Below are positions 33,576 through 41,661 of a stretch of DNA of 56,383 bases, piece by piece; the first letter of the stretch is position 1, and each line of letters starts with the position of its first letter. Origin of the DNA: a virus. Location: positions 1 through 56,383 of IMG/VR virus record IMGVR_UViG_3300021185_001079; one strand, written 5' to 3'. The notes beneath the pieces were generated by a model. That model had not been told where the DNA came from. It saw only the letters and a list, made by a program, of their open reading frames with translations, and made no database searches. The position numbers and the translations under genes were made by a program.

Positions 33576-34251
33576 ACCTTATGTATGTGAATATTGTAAA
33601 ACAGGTTATACACGAGAAAAAACTCTTGCTGTGCATATGTGCGAAAAGAAACGCCGTGCATTACAAAAAGATGAAAAAAGAGTTAGATTCGGTATGTATG
33701 CATTTCAGAGATTCTATAAGTTAAGTGCAGGTACTAAAAAAGAAAAAACGTATGAAGAGTTTTGCAAAAGCCAATATTATAATGCATTTGTAAAGTTTGG
33801 TAGTTTTGTTAATAATGTAAAACCTCTATATCCTGAGAAGTATATTGATCACGTAGTAACATCTGGTGTAAAACTTGACCATTGGTGTAAAGAAGAACTG
33901 TATGAAAAATATGCATTAGATGTTATCTTAAAAGAAGATGTTGCGACTGCGTTAGAACGCAGTGTAACAACAATGACAGAATGGGCGCAAGAACATCAAC
34001 CTGCACCATGGAATCATTACTTTCAGCATGTTAGTGCTAATCGAGCAGTATGGCATATCAAAGATGGTAAAGTATCGCCTTGGCTCATTTTGAATTGTAA
34101 GAGTGGTAAAGAAATGTTAAGTACATTCAATGACGAACATCTTGACTTAGTCTATCACGTTATCAACCCTGAACACTGGGCAATGCGTTTTAAGAGACAT
34201 CCGAAAGATGTTGAACTAGTAAAACAAGTTGCTACTGAAGCAAAATTATAA
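33565..34251 (+). CDS. Zinc-finger-containing conserved phage protein
   Basis: A 228-aa protein whose N-terminus YVCEYCKTGYTREKTLAVHM followed by C is a C-x2-C-x12-H-x-C finger. The rest has a helical centre (YEEFCKSQYYNAFVKFGSFVNNVK) and a C-terminal part with HVINPEHWAMRFKRHP. It overlaps the previous gene by 11 bp. A nucleic-acid-binding role is inferred from the finger. The start is placed at the ATG directly before the finger. Confidence 0.62.
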   Translation: MASKPYVCEYCKTGYTREKTLAVHMCEKKRRALQKDEKRVRFGMYAFQRFYKLSAGTKKEKTYEEFCKSQYYNAFVKFGSFVNNVKPLYPEKYIDHVVTSGVKLDHWCKEELYEKYALDVILKEDVATALERSVTTMTEWAQEHQPAPWNHYFQHVSANRAVWHIKDGKVSPWLILNCKSGKEMLSTFNDEHLDLVYHVINPEHWAMRFKRHPKDVELVKQVATEAKL

Positions 34252-34262
34252 AGGAATAAAAA

Positions 34263-34772
34263 ATGGAATTAGTATATCACCCTAGTAAACTATTAGAAAC
34301 ACGTTGTGATGAAATTGATATCGAAAATATTAATTTTAATCCTACGGAACTTAAAGACGAAATGATCGATTTTATGCGATCAAAAAACGGTATTGGTATG
34401 AGTGCTAACCAAATTGGTATTACTGATAAACGATTGTTTGTTATGACAGATAGACACGGCGGACAATCAATTATGTGTATGAATCCAACAGTAGCGCAGC
34501 ATACAACTGAACACATTGTAGTTGAGGAAGGTTGCATGAGCTTTCCAAATGTATGGATGAAAGTAAAACGTCCTAGAGAGATTCTTGTACATTTTTGGGA
34601 CGAAAATTGTGTAGAACAAATTTTTAAAATGGATGATGTAAATGCAAGAATCTATTTGCATGAAATGGATCATACATTAGGAATTACGTTTAAAGATCGA
34701 GTAACATCAGCTAAATGGGATTTAGCAAATCGTAAAGCAACAAAACTTAATAAACGATTGGCCAATGCATGA
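34263..34772 (+). CDS. def: Peptide deformylase
   Basis: A 169-aa deformylase, a metal enzyme that removes formyl groups from new proteins. All three family motifs are present: GIGMSANQ at residues 43-50 (GxGLAAxQ), EGCMS at 89-93 (EGCLS) and HEMDH at 133-137, with Cys91, His133 and His137 as metal ligands. It has full bacterial length. Phage deformylases are known from marine phages, where they may speed maturation of phage or host membrane proteins. It overlaps the next gene by 4 bp. Confidence 0.92.
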   Translation: MELVYHPSKLLETRCDEIDIENINFNPTELKDEMIDFMRSKNGIGMSANQIGITDKRLFVMTDRHGGQSIMCMNPTVAQHTTEHIVVEEGCMSFPNVWMKVKRPREILVHFWDENCVEQIFKMDDVNARIYLHEMDHTLGITFKDRVTSAKWDLANRKATKLNKRLANA

Positions 34773-34951
34773 CAGTACGAACACTCAAGGATGGATCTAC
34801 AGTTAAAGAGTTTGACAAAGCAATAACTCTTAGTGTTAGGACTAGAAGCCCTGAGAAGTGGAAACTAATTGATTTAGAAACAGGTGAAGAGTATATTGGT
34901 AATACACCAAACAACTCTCATTCGTTATCGTGGAATAAAATAAATGCCTGA
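34769..34951 (+). CDS. Small conserved protein
   Basis: A 60-aa protein (TVRTLKDGSTVKEFDKAITLSV...). It is beta-rich, overlaps def by 4 bp and the DnaE-like gene by 8 bp, so it is translated as part of the same unit. The function is unknown. Confidence 0.55.
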   Translation: MTVRTLKDGSTVKEFDKAITLSVRTRSPEKWKLIDLETGEEYIGNTPNNSHSLSWNKINA

Positions 34952-35504
34952 TATTGATATTGACTTTGCTAATAGAGATATAATACTTTCTCAAATTAAG
35001 CATAGGGTTGCAAAATTAGATACTGAAAAGAAGCACAATACTGGCGTATATGTTACTGAGTGTCCACACAACCCAGTCAATAATCTTTCTACAATTGATT
35101 ATAAAACTGCAGAAGATCGAGGGTATTTTAAACTCGATTTTTTAAATGTCAGTATCTATAAAGATATCAAAAATGAAGAACACTTAACAACATTAATGAA
35201 AGGAGAACCTCTATGGCAACTACTGGAACACGCGGACTTCGTCGATCAAGTATTTCATCTAAGCGGGCACGCCGATCTCTTGAAGCAATTGAAGCCTACT
35301 TCCATAATCCAACTCGCCGCCGCTCTGAGCATCATACGACCAGCGAAGAGACACTTGGCGAATCAAGACTGGAATACTATACTGAACGAAGTATGGATAA
35401 AACCCACAAGTGGTGAATACTATTTCAAAAAAGCACATGCTGTTAGTTATGCAGCAGCATGCGTAGTACATATGAACTTAATTTGCGAACAGATTAATGA
35501 ATGA
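34944..35504 (+). CDS. Miniature DNA polymerase III alpha (DnaE)-like protein
   Basis: A 186-aa protein that strings together pieces of bacterial DnaE. It starts MPDIDIDFANRD, matching the PDFDxDF palm motif (Asp3, Asp5). GYFKLDFLNVSIYKDI (Asp65) matches the KFDFLGL third catalytic Asp. DLLKQLKPTSIIQLAAALSIIRP matches the finger segment (KQMKP...ALYRPGP), and YFKKAHAVSYAAACVVHMN matches the NKSHAAAYA segment. In E. coli DnaE the first and third acids are about 150 residues apart; here they are 60. PHP, tau-binding and most thumb parts are absent. Activity is uncertain. Confidence 0.7.
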   Translation: MPDIDIDFANRDIILSQIKHRVAKLDTEKKHNTGVYVTECPHNPVNNLSTIDYKTAEDRGYFKLDFLNVSIYKDIKNEEHLTTLMKGEPLWQLLEHADFVDQVFHLSGHADLLKQLKPTSIIQLAAALSIIRPAKRHLANQDWNTILNEVWIKPTSGEYYFKKAHAVSYAAACVVHMNLICEQINE

Positions 35505-36123
35505 TATACATACACTAACATTTCCAAATAATAAAAAATTACTAATTGCCATTCCAAATAAGAACGGATCTAGTACAGCAATATCAATGATCGGTTTTCC
35601 GATAATGGGTGAATTTAAATATAGAAAAGAACGTAGGCCAATTATGCGTCAAAGCAATTGGCAAGAACGGTCGATCGATCGGATAGCAGTTGACGAATGG
35701 TATTCGTATACTATGCGCATTGCTATCTTGAGAGATCCTGTAAAAAGATTTGTAAGCTGCTACAATGATAGGATTGTAAACAAGAACAAACACGGTACTA
35801 GAGATTACGTAACAGATATTGAATATTTTATTGAAAACATAGATGAAATTTGTAGCAAGTCAACAGATATAAGAAATCACAGTCGAGCACAGTATTCATC
35901 TATCGGTCCTACAAATATGTATACTAATATATTTACATTAGAACAATTAGATACAGAATTTAAAACATTAATCGAACAGTATAGCGATACCGCTGATATT
36001 CCGTTATTTAGAAATAAGCATAGTAATAAAGCACCTAAATTAGAGCTAACAGACGATCAGACATCAAGGATACAAAATATATATTCAGTTGATTATCAGA
36101 TGTATGGAAGTTTTTTTACTTAG
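35497..36123 (+). CDS. Sulfotransferase-like protein
   Basis: A 208-aa protein with the two PAPS-binding signatures of the sulfotransferase family 2 group: LLIAIPNKNGSST near residue 15 (5'-phosphosulfate loop) and IAILRDPVKRFVSCYND near 75 (3'-phosphate loop RDPxxRxxSxY). It lies outside the glycan island but would fit with glycan decoration by sulfate. It converges with the next gene and overlaps it by 8 bp. Confidence 0.75.
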   Translation: MNDIHTLTFPNNKKLLIAIPNKNGSSTAISMIGFPIMGEFKYRKERRPIMRQSNWQERSIDRIAVDEWYSYTMRIAILRDPVKRFVSCYNDRIVNKNKHGTRDYVTDIEYFIENIDEICSKSTDIRNHSRAQYSSIGPTNMYTNIFTLEQLDTEFKTLIEQYSDTADIPLFRNKHSNKAPKLELTDDQTSRIQNIYSVDYQMYGSFFT

Positions 36124-36487
36124 TAGATTTTCGAACTAACTGTATAGCTTTACGTTTAATACGTTTTACTGACAAGTTATTTAAATTTACAGTTGGGCCT
36201 ACGGTAACATTTACGTCTTTTGAGTTCATTGTTATAATAATATATCTAAATTTTTCTAAATCTTTTTTAAGAAATATATTAATCGGAATCATTCTATTTG
36301 ATTCCCACCACCAAGTTTCGCCCAATTGTAAGAACTCTTGTTCTTGATGTTCGTCCTTAATATCAGTGTAGACATACATAGACGTCACCCACTGATCCTG
36401 GTTAATGATAATACCTACGTACTCATTACCGCCGTATTGTACGACACTTAAAAATGGAAAGTTCTCTTGGATATTCTTTAACAACAT
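36116..36487 (-). CDS. Conserved protein of unknown function, minus strand
   Basis: A 123-aa protein with YVGIIINQDQWVTSMYVYTDI and a basic C-terminus (SVKRIKRKAIQLVRKSTK). It is the only minus-strand gene between the glycan island and 40999. It is convergent with the sulfotransferase and divergent from the structural protein at 36508. Confidence 0.6.
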   Translation of the reverse strand: MLLKNIQENFPFLSVVQYGGNEYVGIIINQDQWVTSMYVYTDIKDEHQEQEFLQLGETWWWESNRMIPINIFLKKDLEKFRYIIITMNSKDVNVTVGPTVNLNNLSVKRIKRKAIQLVRKSTK

Positions 36488-36495
36488 TATTCTTT

Positions 36496-36503
36496 ACTAA
36501 ATA
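36496..36503 (+). promoter_or_regulatory. Late-type promoter, leaderless geometry
   Basis: ACTAAATA, then CAGT, then the ATG at 36508: a four-base gap identical in form to 679, 7004 and 9293. Confidence 0.55.
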
Positions 36504-36507
36504 CAGT

Positions 36508-37284
36508 ATGCAACTTGTACCAAGATATTTATTAAAAAATCAAATAACTGTGACGGTTAATGAAGCAGGATTTACGACGGAGTATTCACCAGTGTATAGT
36601 AGACAAATAAAACTTTATAGAGGTATTAAAAATACCTTACAATTTAAAATGCTAAACGCAGATCAAAAGCCTGTAGATATTTCAAACTATACGCCGAAGT
36701 TCCTAGCATACGACGAAAACAAAACACTTATAGTAGATAGACTAGCAACAGTTACCGATGACGGAAGCACAACGACACGTGGTACATGTATTGTTGAAGT
36801 GTCTGATAGCGATTTACTTAACGTACAAGATCAGTTTATAACATATTCTATATTCTTATATGACGAAGTAAATGGTAGTACAATTACATATTCTGATACA
36901 GGATTTGGTAATACAGGTATTGCAGAAATAAGTTCAGAAGCATTTCCAGGCGTACAACCGACAACTGAACTAGTTTCGTTCTTTGAAAATAATGAAGAAT
37001 GGGTATCGAACAGTATTTCAGCTCAACCTGGAATAAATGGCAATTCAGCATTACATACAGCCGTATTTTATACAGACGGTTTTATTGGTGACATTATAGT
37101 TGAAGCTACATTAGATAACACCCTTAGTGCAGCTACAGGCTGGAGTGCTCTTCAAACAATAACTTGTACAGGTGCTGAAACAGAACCAATGCCTATAAAC
37201 TATTACGGTGTGTTTAATCATACCCGATTTAGAGTTACTGCTAACCCTGCAGAAAAGATTACAAAGGTATTAGTCAGAAACTAA
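36508..37284 (+). CDS. Virion structural protein, probably baseplate or fibre-associated
   Basis: A 258-aa beta-rich protein beginning MQLVPRYLLKNQITVTVNEAG, with YRGIKNTLQFKMLNADQKPVDIS near residue 43 and a C-terminal region (GVFNHTRFRVTANPAEKITKVLV) of the kind seen in phage baseplate upper proteins. Its own late promoter supports a virion role. An in-frame ATG at 36454 would overlap the divergent gene and the promoter, so it is rejected. Confidence 0.6.
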   Translation: MQLVPRYLLKNQITVTVNEAGFTTEYSPVYSRQIKLYRGIKNTLQFKMLNADQKPVDISNYTPKFLAYDENKTLIVDRLATVTDDGSTTTRGTCIVEVSDSDLLNVQDQFITYSIFLYDEVNGSTITYSDTGFGNTGIAEISSEAFPGVQPTTELVSFFENNEEWVSNSISAQPGINGNSALHTAVFYTDGFIGDIIVEATLDNTLSAATGWSALQTITCTGAETEPMPINYYGVFNHTRFRVTANPAEKITKVLVRN

Positions 37285-37312
37285 TTGACAAATACTATTG
37301 CGATGTTATAAT
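37285..37312 (+). promoter_or_regulatory. Strong early promoter of primase, leaderless geometry
   Basis: TTGACA, 16 bp and a perfect TATAAT, then five bases to the ATG at 37318. Confidence 0.75.
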
Positions 37313-37317
37313 ATAGT

Positions 37318-38298
37318 ATGAGCATCGTATCCGATACATTGACTATATTCTTACCAGGCAAGCGTAAAACAACGCCTAGCGGATGGACTTCGTTTAATGC
37401 ACCATGCTGTGTGCATAACGGCGAGTCGGCAGATAAAAAAGCTCGTGGCGGATTAATAACAGAAGTTGACACAGTTAGCTATCATTGTTTCAATTGCGGA
37501 TATAAAGCAAGCTGGCAACCGGGAAGATCCTTTTCACATAAGATGAAAAAGCTATTTCAATGGCTTGGTGCACCGGATGATGTCATTACTAAAGTTGCAC
37601 TTGATGTAATGAGAGAGAACGAAGGTGTAGAAGTTCGAGAGCGCAAAATAGAAATACCTACTTTTCAAACAGTTCCACTTCCGCCAGATGCTGTAAAGAT
37701 TGCAGACATTACTGAATTTAATAAGTTTAGCATTGCTGTATTAGAATATATAGCTGCACGTAACTTAAACTTAGATGACACAACGTATTACTGGAGTTCT
37801 AGTCTTGCATATAGAGATAGAATTATTATTCCGTTTTATTTTGAAAAACGGATTGTAGGTTGGACAGCTAGAACTATAACAGTAGATAAAAAACCTAAGT
37901 ATATAAACGAGCAGCAGCCTGGGTTTGTATACGGCCTAGACAATCAAACGTTTGATAAGCAGTTTGCAATACTGTGTGAAGGACCAATCGATGCTATTCA
38001 TGTAGGCGGCTGCGCTATCGGCGGTAGTGAAGTTAATGATACCCAAGCATTACTGCTGAACAGGTTAACAAAAGATATCGTAGTTGTTCCTGATAGAGAT
38101 AGTGCAGGTAAGAAGTTAGTTGAAAGAGCAATCGATTTAGGATGGAGTGTTAGTTTACCAGATTGGACTTCGGACATAAATGATATCGGAGATTGCGTTA
38201 ATAAATACGGCAGACTATATGCACTGTATAGTATAGCATCAGCGGCAGAGAGCTCGCCACTAAAGATAAGACTGAAGGCAAAGAAATGGTTCGTTTAA
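37318..38298 (+). CDS. gp61: DNA primase (T4 gp61-like)
   Basis: A 326-aa primase. The N-terminal zinc finger has APCCVHNGE near residue 28 and YHCFNCGYK near 56. The TOPRIM core has LCEGPIDAIHVGG near 222 and VVVPDRDSAGKK near 261, holding the catalytic Glu and Asp residues. Length and order match T4 gp61. The helicase gp41, with which it forms the primosome, lies 640 bp downstream. Confidence 0.9.
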   Translation: MSIVSDTLTIFLPGKRKTTPSGWTSFNAPCCVHNGESADKKARGGLITEVDTVSYHCFNCGYKASWQPGRSFSHKMKKLFQWLGAPDDVITKVALDVMRENEGVEVRERKIEIPTFQTVPLPPDAVKIADITEFNKFSIAVLEYIAARNLNLDDTTYYWSSSLAYRDRIIIPFYFEKRIVGWTARTITVDKKPKYINEQQPGFVYGLDNQTFDKQFAILCEGPIDAIHVGGCAIGGSEVNDTQALLLNRLTKDIVVVPDRDSAGKKLVERAIDLGWSVSLPDWTSDINDIGDCVNKYGRLYALYSIASAAESSPLKIRLKAKKWFV

Positions 38299-38480
38299 AG
38301 AAACGTATTTTAGATTACGCAATAACTACTAAACTGTTTTGGCGTATATGGCTTTGGTGGGGCATTAAGCAGGCTCGAATACGTAGAATAGAAAGTGAAC
38401 AGCGTTTGGCAGCAATGCCTAAACTTACATTAGAAGAGTATTGGGAGAAGATAAGCAATGACAGAGATAATTATATATAA
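38286..38480 (+). CDS. Small basic protein after primase
   Basis: A 64-aa protein with a tryptophan-rich helix (KLFWRIWLWWGIKQARIRRIE) that is amphipathic and basic, possibly membrane- or nucleic-acid-associated. It overlaps gp61 by 13 bp and the next small gene by 23 bp. Confidence 0.55.
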   Translation: MVRLKKRILDYAITTKLFWRIWLWWGIKQARIRRIESEQRLAAMPKLTLEEYWEKISNDRDNYI

Positions 38481-38568
38481 CATACTATTCTGGGTACCAT
38501 ACATTTGGTTATGTAGTTTACCTGAAAGATTGATGGATTATGCTATGAAGGACGACAATGGAAACTAA
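38458..38568 (+). CDS. 36-aa membrane peptide
   Basis: MTEIIIYNILFWVPYIWLC followed by a short polar tail, a single hydrophobic segment. It overlaps both neighbours, which gives a continuous chain of coupled reading frames from gp61 to 38905. It is too short to be certain. Confidence 0.45.
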   Translation: MTEIIIYNILFWVPYIWLCSLPERLMDYAMKDDNGN

Positions 38569-38905
38569 TATTCTCAAAACAACACAGATGCTACAAGGTA
38601 ATAGCGCACAGCCTATGAACGAAGGCGACAAATCAGTACAGGGCAATTCTAAGAACATGCCTTTCAATGCACATACATTTCCTAATTCAGAGAATGTATC
38701 ACCGCCTGTAAACAAAGCAGCAGTACGTGTAGTGGAACCATCTACAAGAGCATCAGTTAGAATGAGTCCTACCGAACTATACCATAAGAAAAAAGAACTG
38801 CTAGAACACGAAATGCGACAAGGTATTATGGTAGAATATCTTAAGGATGGTTCAATTAAGCCACCTAAGATCGACACAGGCAGTTTAATTGATATCGACG
38901 TTTAA
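38558..38905 (+). CDS. Small hydrophilic protein before helicase
   Basis: A 115-aa protein, disordered at first (Asn/Pro/Ser-rich), then with a charged helix (PTELYHKKKELLEHEMRQGIMVEYLKDG). It ends five bases before the helicase promoter. The function is unknown; the position suggests a replication accessory. Confidence 0.55.
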   Translation: METNILKTTQMLQGNSAQPMNEGDKSVQGNSKNMPFNAHTFPNSENVSPPVNKAAVRVVEPSTRASVRMSPTELYHKKKELLEHEMRQGIMVEYLKDGSIKPPKIDTGSLIDIDV

Positions 38906-38909
38906 TAGA

Positions 38910-38938
38910 TTGACAACTTTTTACTTTGAAAGTACAAT
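38910..38938 (+). promoter_or_regulatory. Early promoter of gp41, abutting the start codon
   Basis: TTGACA, 17 bp and TACAAT. The -10 box directly touches the ATG at 38939. A transcript starting six or seven bases later would begin at the second in-frame ATG at 38945. Confidence 0.7.
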
Positions 38939-40363
38939 ATGAGTATGACTAGACAAAACACAGACTACGGGTACGAGATACAGAAAGTGTATCTTGAAAT
39001 GATGATGACAGATGCAGAGTCGTTTGTTAGAGCCCAAGCTGTGTTCGAGCCAACTAGCTTTGATCGTCGCTTGCAAGATACAGCAACGTTTTTAAATGAT
39101 TATGTTATAGAGCATAATGCACTGCCTACGTTTGACATGATTAATGCAGCAACTGACGGACAGTTGAAACACCCGGGCGACTTACAAGAGAATCACTATG
39201 ACTGGCTACTAAAAGAGTTTGAAACGTTTAGTAAGCATAAAGCATTAGAGAAAGCTATCTTAGACAGTGCCGACTTACTTGAGAAGGGTGAGTACGGAGC
39301 GTGTGAAGAGCTAGTCAAGAAAGCTGTACAGATAGGACTACAGAAAGACTTAGGTACAGACTACTGGGCTGACCCTCGAGGTAGACTAGAAGCGATTAAA
39401 GATAAGAACGGACAGATTAGCACAGGCTGGCCGGCACTAGATAAGAAATTGTTTGGTGGGTTCAACAGAGGTGAGCTTAATATCTTCGCAGGTGGTTCAG
39501 GGTCTGGTAAGAGTTTGTTCTTGGCTAATATGGGGGTGAACTGGGCACTAGCAGGTCTTAACGTAGTTTACTTAACGTTTGAGCTTTCAGAGAACTTGGT
39601 TAGTATGAGGGTCGACTCAATGACCACAGACATCCCCAGCAGAGATGTATTCAAGAGCATTGATGACGTAGAGATGAAGGTTAAGATGATCGGCAAGAAG
39701 TCGGGTGCCCTGCAAGTTAAGTATATGCCCACAGGCAAAAACGCCAATGACATCCGCTCATATTTAAAAGAGTATGAAATAAAAACAGGCAAAAAGGTAG
39801 ACGTATTGCTTGTAGACTACTTAGATTTGATGCACCCTATTGCAGCAAAGATAAGTGCAGAGAACTTGTTTGTAAAAGACAAGTACGTATCAGAAGAGCT
39901 TCGTAACCTAGCAATGGAACTACAGTGTATCTTTGTTACAGCGTCACAGCTAAACAGAAGCTCAGTAGAAGAGATTGAGTTTGATCACTCGCATATCTCG
40001 GGTGGTATTTCAAAGATCAATACAGCAGATAACTTGATTGGTATCTTTACAAGTAGAGCAATGCGTGAGCGCGGACGTTATCAGATTCAGTTGATGAAGA
40101 CACGTTCTAGTTCGGGTGTAGGACAAAAGATTGATCTAGAGTTTGACGTAGACAGTTTACGCATACGTGATTGTGAGCAAGACGACGATGACGGGTACAG
40201 CCCAAATACTTCAACTACTAGCAGCAACATACTTAGCAGTCTCAAGAGATCTCCAACTAATCCAGTAGACTCTCCAGACGAAGGTACAAGCATAGGCAAA
40301 GTAAACGCACAAACAGATTCAACTAAACTGCGTAGCTTCATTAACAATCTTGGTGGAGATTAA
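38939..40363 (+). CDS. gp41: Replicative DNA helicase (T4 gp41, DnaB-like)
   Basis: A 474-aa hexameric helicase. Walker A GGSGSGKS is at residues 185-192, the Walker B strand VDVLLVDYLDLM is near 280, and a DnaB-type TASQLNRSSVEE is near 331, followed by a C-terminal disordered Ser/Thr-rich tail. With a leaderless transcript the protein may start at the second ATG (MTRQNTDYG) two codons later. It is followed directly by a GNAT-like gene. Confidence 0.93.
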   Translation: MSMTRQNTDYGYEIQKVYLEMMMTDAESFVRAQAVFEPTSFDRRLQDTATFLNDYVIEHNALPTFDMINAATDGQLKHPGDLQENHYDWLLKEFETFSKHKALEKAILDSADLLEKGEYGACEELVKKAVQIGLQKDLGTDYWADPRGRLEAIKDKNGQISTGWPALDKKLFGGFNRGELNIFAGGSGSGKSLFLANMGVNWALAGLNVVYLTFELSENLVSMRVDSMTTDIPSRDVFKSIDDVEMKVKMIGKKSGALQVKYMPTGKNANDIRSYLKEYEIKTGKKVDVLLVDYLDLMHPIAAKISAENLFVKDKYVSEELRNLAMELQCIFVTASQLNRSSVEEIEFDHSHISGGISKINTADNLIGIFTSRAMRERGRYQIQLMKTRSSSGVGQKIDLEFDVDSLRIRDCEQDDDDGYSPNTSTTSSNILSSLKRSPTNPVDSPDEGTSIGKVNAQTDSTKLRSFINNLGGD

Positions 40364-40795
40364 ATGTTACAGAAACTAGATATTAAAACTATTGAAGCAA
40401 TCATAAAAGATGATCCTGTGCGTCCGCATATTCCAGCTGAGTGGAGAAACGGCAGTGGATCAGAAGTATACGGCTTATGGGATGAAGACTTCACCCGCAT
40501 CTGTGCAGCAGTATGTGTACACTATACAGATGTAGTTCCTACAAGCGAACTAGAGATGCTACACGCAACAGGTGATAGCATTGCTGTATTCTACACAGTA
40601 TGGAGTTATGCCAAAGGCAGTGGCAGAGAGATTATCTTTAGTGTTGCGAATCATATCAAGCAAACTCATCCCAACGTAAGTAGATACGTAACACTAAGTC
40701 CTCTTACTGATATGGCAGAACAATTCCATCTACGAAACGGCGCGACACTGGTCGGACGTTACGACACAGCGCAGAACTTCGAGTACGAGATCTAG
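40364..40795 (+). CDS. GNAT-like acetyltransferase fold protein
   Basis: A 143-aa protein starting at the base after gp41. AVFYTVWSYAKGSGREIIFSVANHI near residue 73 has the GNAT shape (central strand, then a Gly-rich acetyl-CoA loop and helix), and YVTLSPLTDMAEQFHLRNGATLVG near 108 fits the C-terminal part. The substrate is unknown. It is the last plus-strand gene before the transcription switch. Confidence 0.55.
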   Translation: MLQKLDIKTIEAIIKDDPVRPHIPAEWRNGSGSEVYGLWDEDFTRICAAVCVHYTDVVPTSELEMLHATGDSIAVFYTVWSYAKGSGREIIFSVANHIKQTHPNVSRYVTLSPLTDMAEQFHLRNGATLVGRYDTAQNFEYEI

Positions 40796-40998
40796 GGCGC
40801 ATATGCCAACAAGCACGAAGTGTTTGCTGCAAAAATTTTTTTCACTTAAACTACACACTTAACTAGCATATACTCATATTCCAGTACACTGCTACAAGCC
40901 GTACGCATAATAAAAAAACGAGTTCAACCTTAACGACAGACACATTCCGCCTAAGCGTTTTATACTGTTTTTAAAGGTTTTTAAAAAGATGGTTCTTT
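40796..40998. other. Convergent junction between plus- and minus-strand blocks
   Basis: About 200 bp with no gene. It contains A/T runs and, on the minus strand after the gene at 40999, a weak AAAAAGA/TCTTTTT hairpin that could end transcription. No convincing promoter was seen. Confidence 0.5.
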
Positions 40999-41202
40999 TT
41001 AGAGTAATTCAAAGTCTACAGAGTGCAGTTTCATAGTAGCTAGTGTGCGATGCGCAACACAGTCAAACTCTAGTACACTCGACGAACTTTGATATGACTC
41101 TATTCCATGCTGTGTGTACAGTTCTAAACATAATGCGGCTGTGCGTGTGTCAGCTGTGTCGTAAGCGTAGGAGCTAGGATAGAGTATTCTGAGTTTAAAC
41201 AT
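40999..41202 (-). CDS. Small protein with its own late promoter
   Basis: A 67-aa protein (MFKLRILYPSSYAYDTADTR...), Ser/Tyr-rich with three cysteines. A minus-strand late octamer lies five bases before the ATG. Unlike the early genes that follow it has no TTGACA cassette, so it is probably expressed late. The function is unknown. Confidence 0.55.
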   Translation of the reverse strand: MFKLRILYPSSYAYDTADTRTAALCLELYTQHGIESYQSSSSVLEFDCVAHRTLATMKLHSVDFELL

Positions 41203-41207
41203 ATGTG

Positions 41208-41215
41208 TATTTATT
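41208..41215 (-). promoter_or_regulatory. Late-type promoter, minus strand
   Basis: On the minus strand AATAAATA, then CACAT, then the ATG at 41202. Confidence 0.5.
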
Positions 41216-41343
41216 GCACACAGCGTTTCAGCTAGTCTGCTGAAGTGTAGTTATTCGCTATGCGGGCTACTGAGTTGATTGTTCGGACTGTGAGTAAGCA
41301 CTGTGCGCAACATATTTAGCGCACGGTTAAGAGGTCCAGTTTA

Positions 41344-41362
41344 AATTGAGCGTAGCTCAATT
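41344..41362 (-). terminator. Hairpin overlapping a stop codon
   Basis: Perfect 8-bp stem AATTGAGC/GCTCAATT with a 3-nt loop at the end of the gene at 41357, followed on the minus strand by a short T-rich stretch. Confidence 0.5.
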
Positions 41363-41557
41363 AGCTGCAAGCAGCTTTTCTATTATCGTACGTAGTTGTT
41401 TGCGTTGCGTGTGCGTTAGACTAGAGTTAGCATCCAACTCTTCTCTTATACGCTGTATGAGACCGTCCACGTCATCTGGGTGTACTGTGAGCACTGTAGT
41501 AAGATGACGTATAAGATAGTCTATAAACATTAGTGTAGCCCCAAGCTCCACATCCAT
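41357..41557 (-). CDS. Small helical protein
   Basis: A 66-aa protein (MDVELGATLMFIDYLIRHL..., ending RKQLRTIIEKLLAAN), fully helical and amphipathic. It overlaps the small membrane protein at 41530 by 28 bp and is probably translated with it from the late promoter at 41654. The function is unknown. Confidence 0.5.
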   Translation of the reverse strand: MDVELGATLMFIDYLIRHLTTVLTVHPDDVDGLIQRIREELDANSSLTHTQRKQLRTIIEKLLAAN

Positions 41558-41649
41558 ACAGGAATAATTATGAAATGAAAAGCTACACATAGAAACAGCA
41601 TGAGTTTCACTGTGAGCATATTACCTCGACCATCGTTATTATTGTTCAT
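41530..41649 (-). CDS. 39-aa membrane protein
   Basis: A short polar start with four Asn, then one transmembrane helix (MLTVKLMLFLCVAFHFIII). It has a late octamer exactly four bases before the ATG. A small late membrane peptide next to a helical protein could belong to lysis timing, but nothing in the sequence proves it. Confidence 0.5.
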   Translation of the reverse strand: MNNNNDGRGNMLTVKLMLFLCVAFHFIIIPVWMWSLGLH

Positions 41650-41653
41650 ATCG

Positions 41654-41661
41654 TATTTACC
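41654..41661 (-). promoter_or_regulatory. Late-type promoter, minus strand, leaderless geometry
   Basis: On the minus strand GGTAAATA, then CGAT, then the ATG at 41649. Confidence 0.55.

Noticed and set aside
21-40795. Minus-strand open frames of 60-120 codons under the plus-strand genes
   Set aside because: They mirror real genes, lack ribosome sites and promoters, and have unlikely composition (Ser/Cys/Phe-rich).
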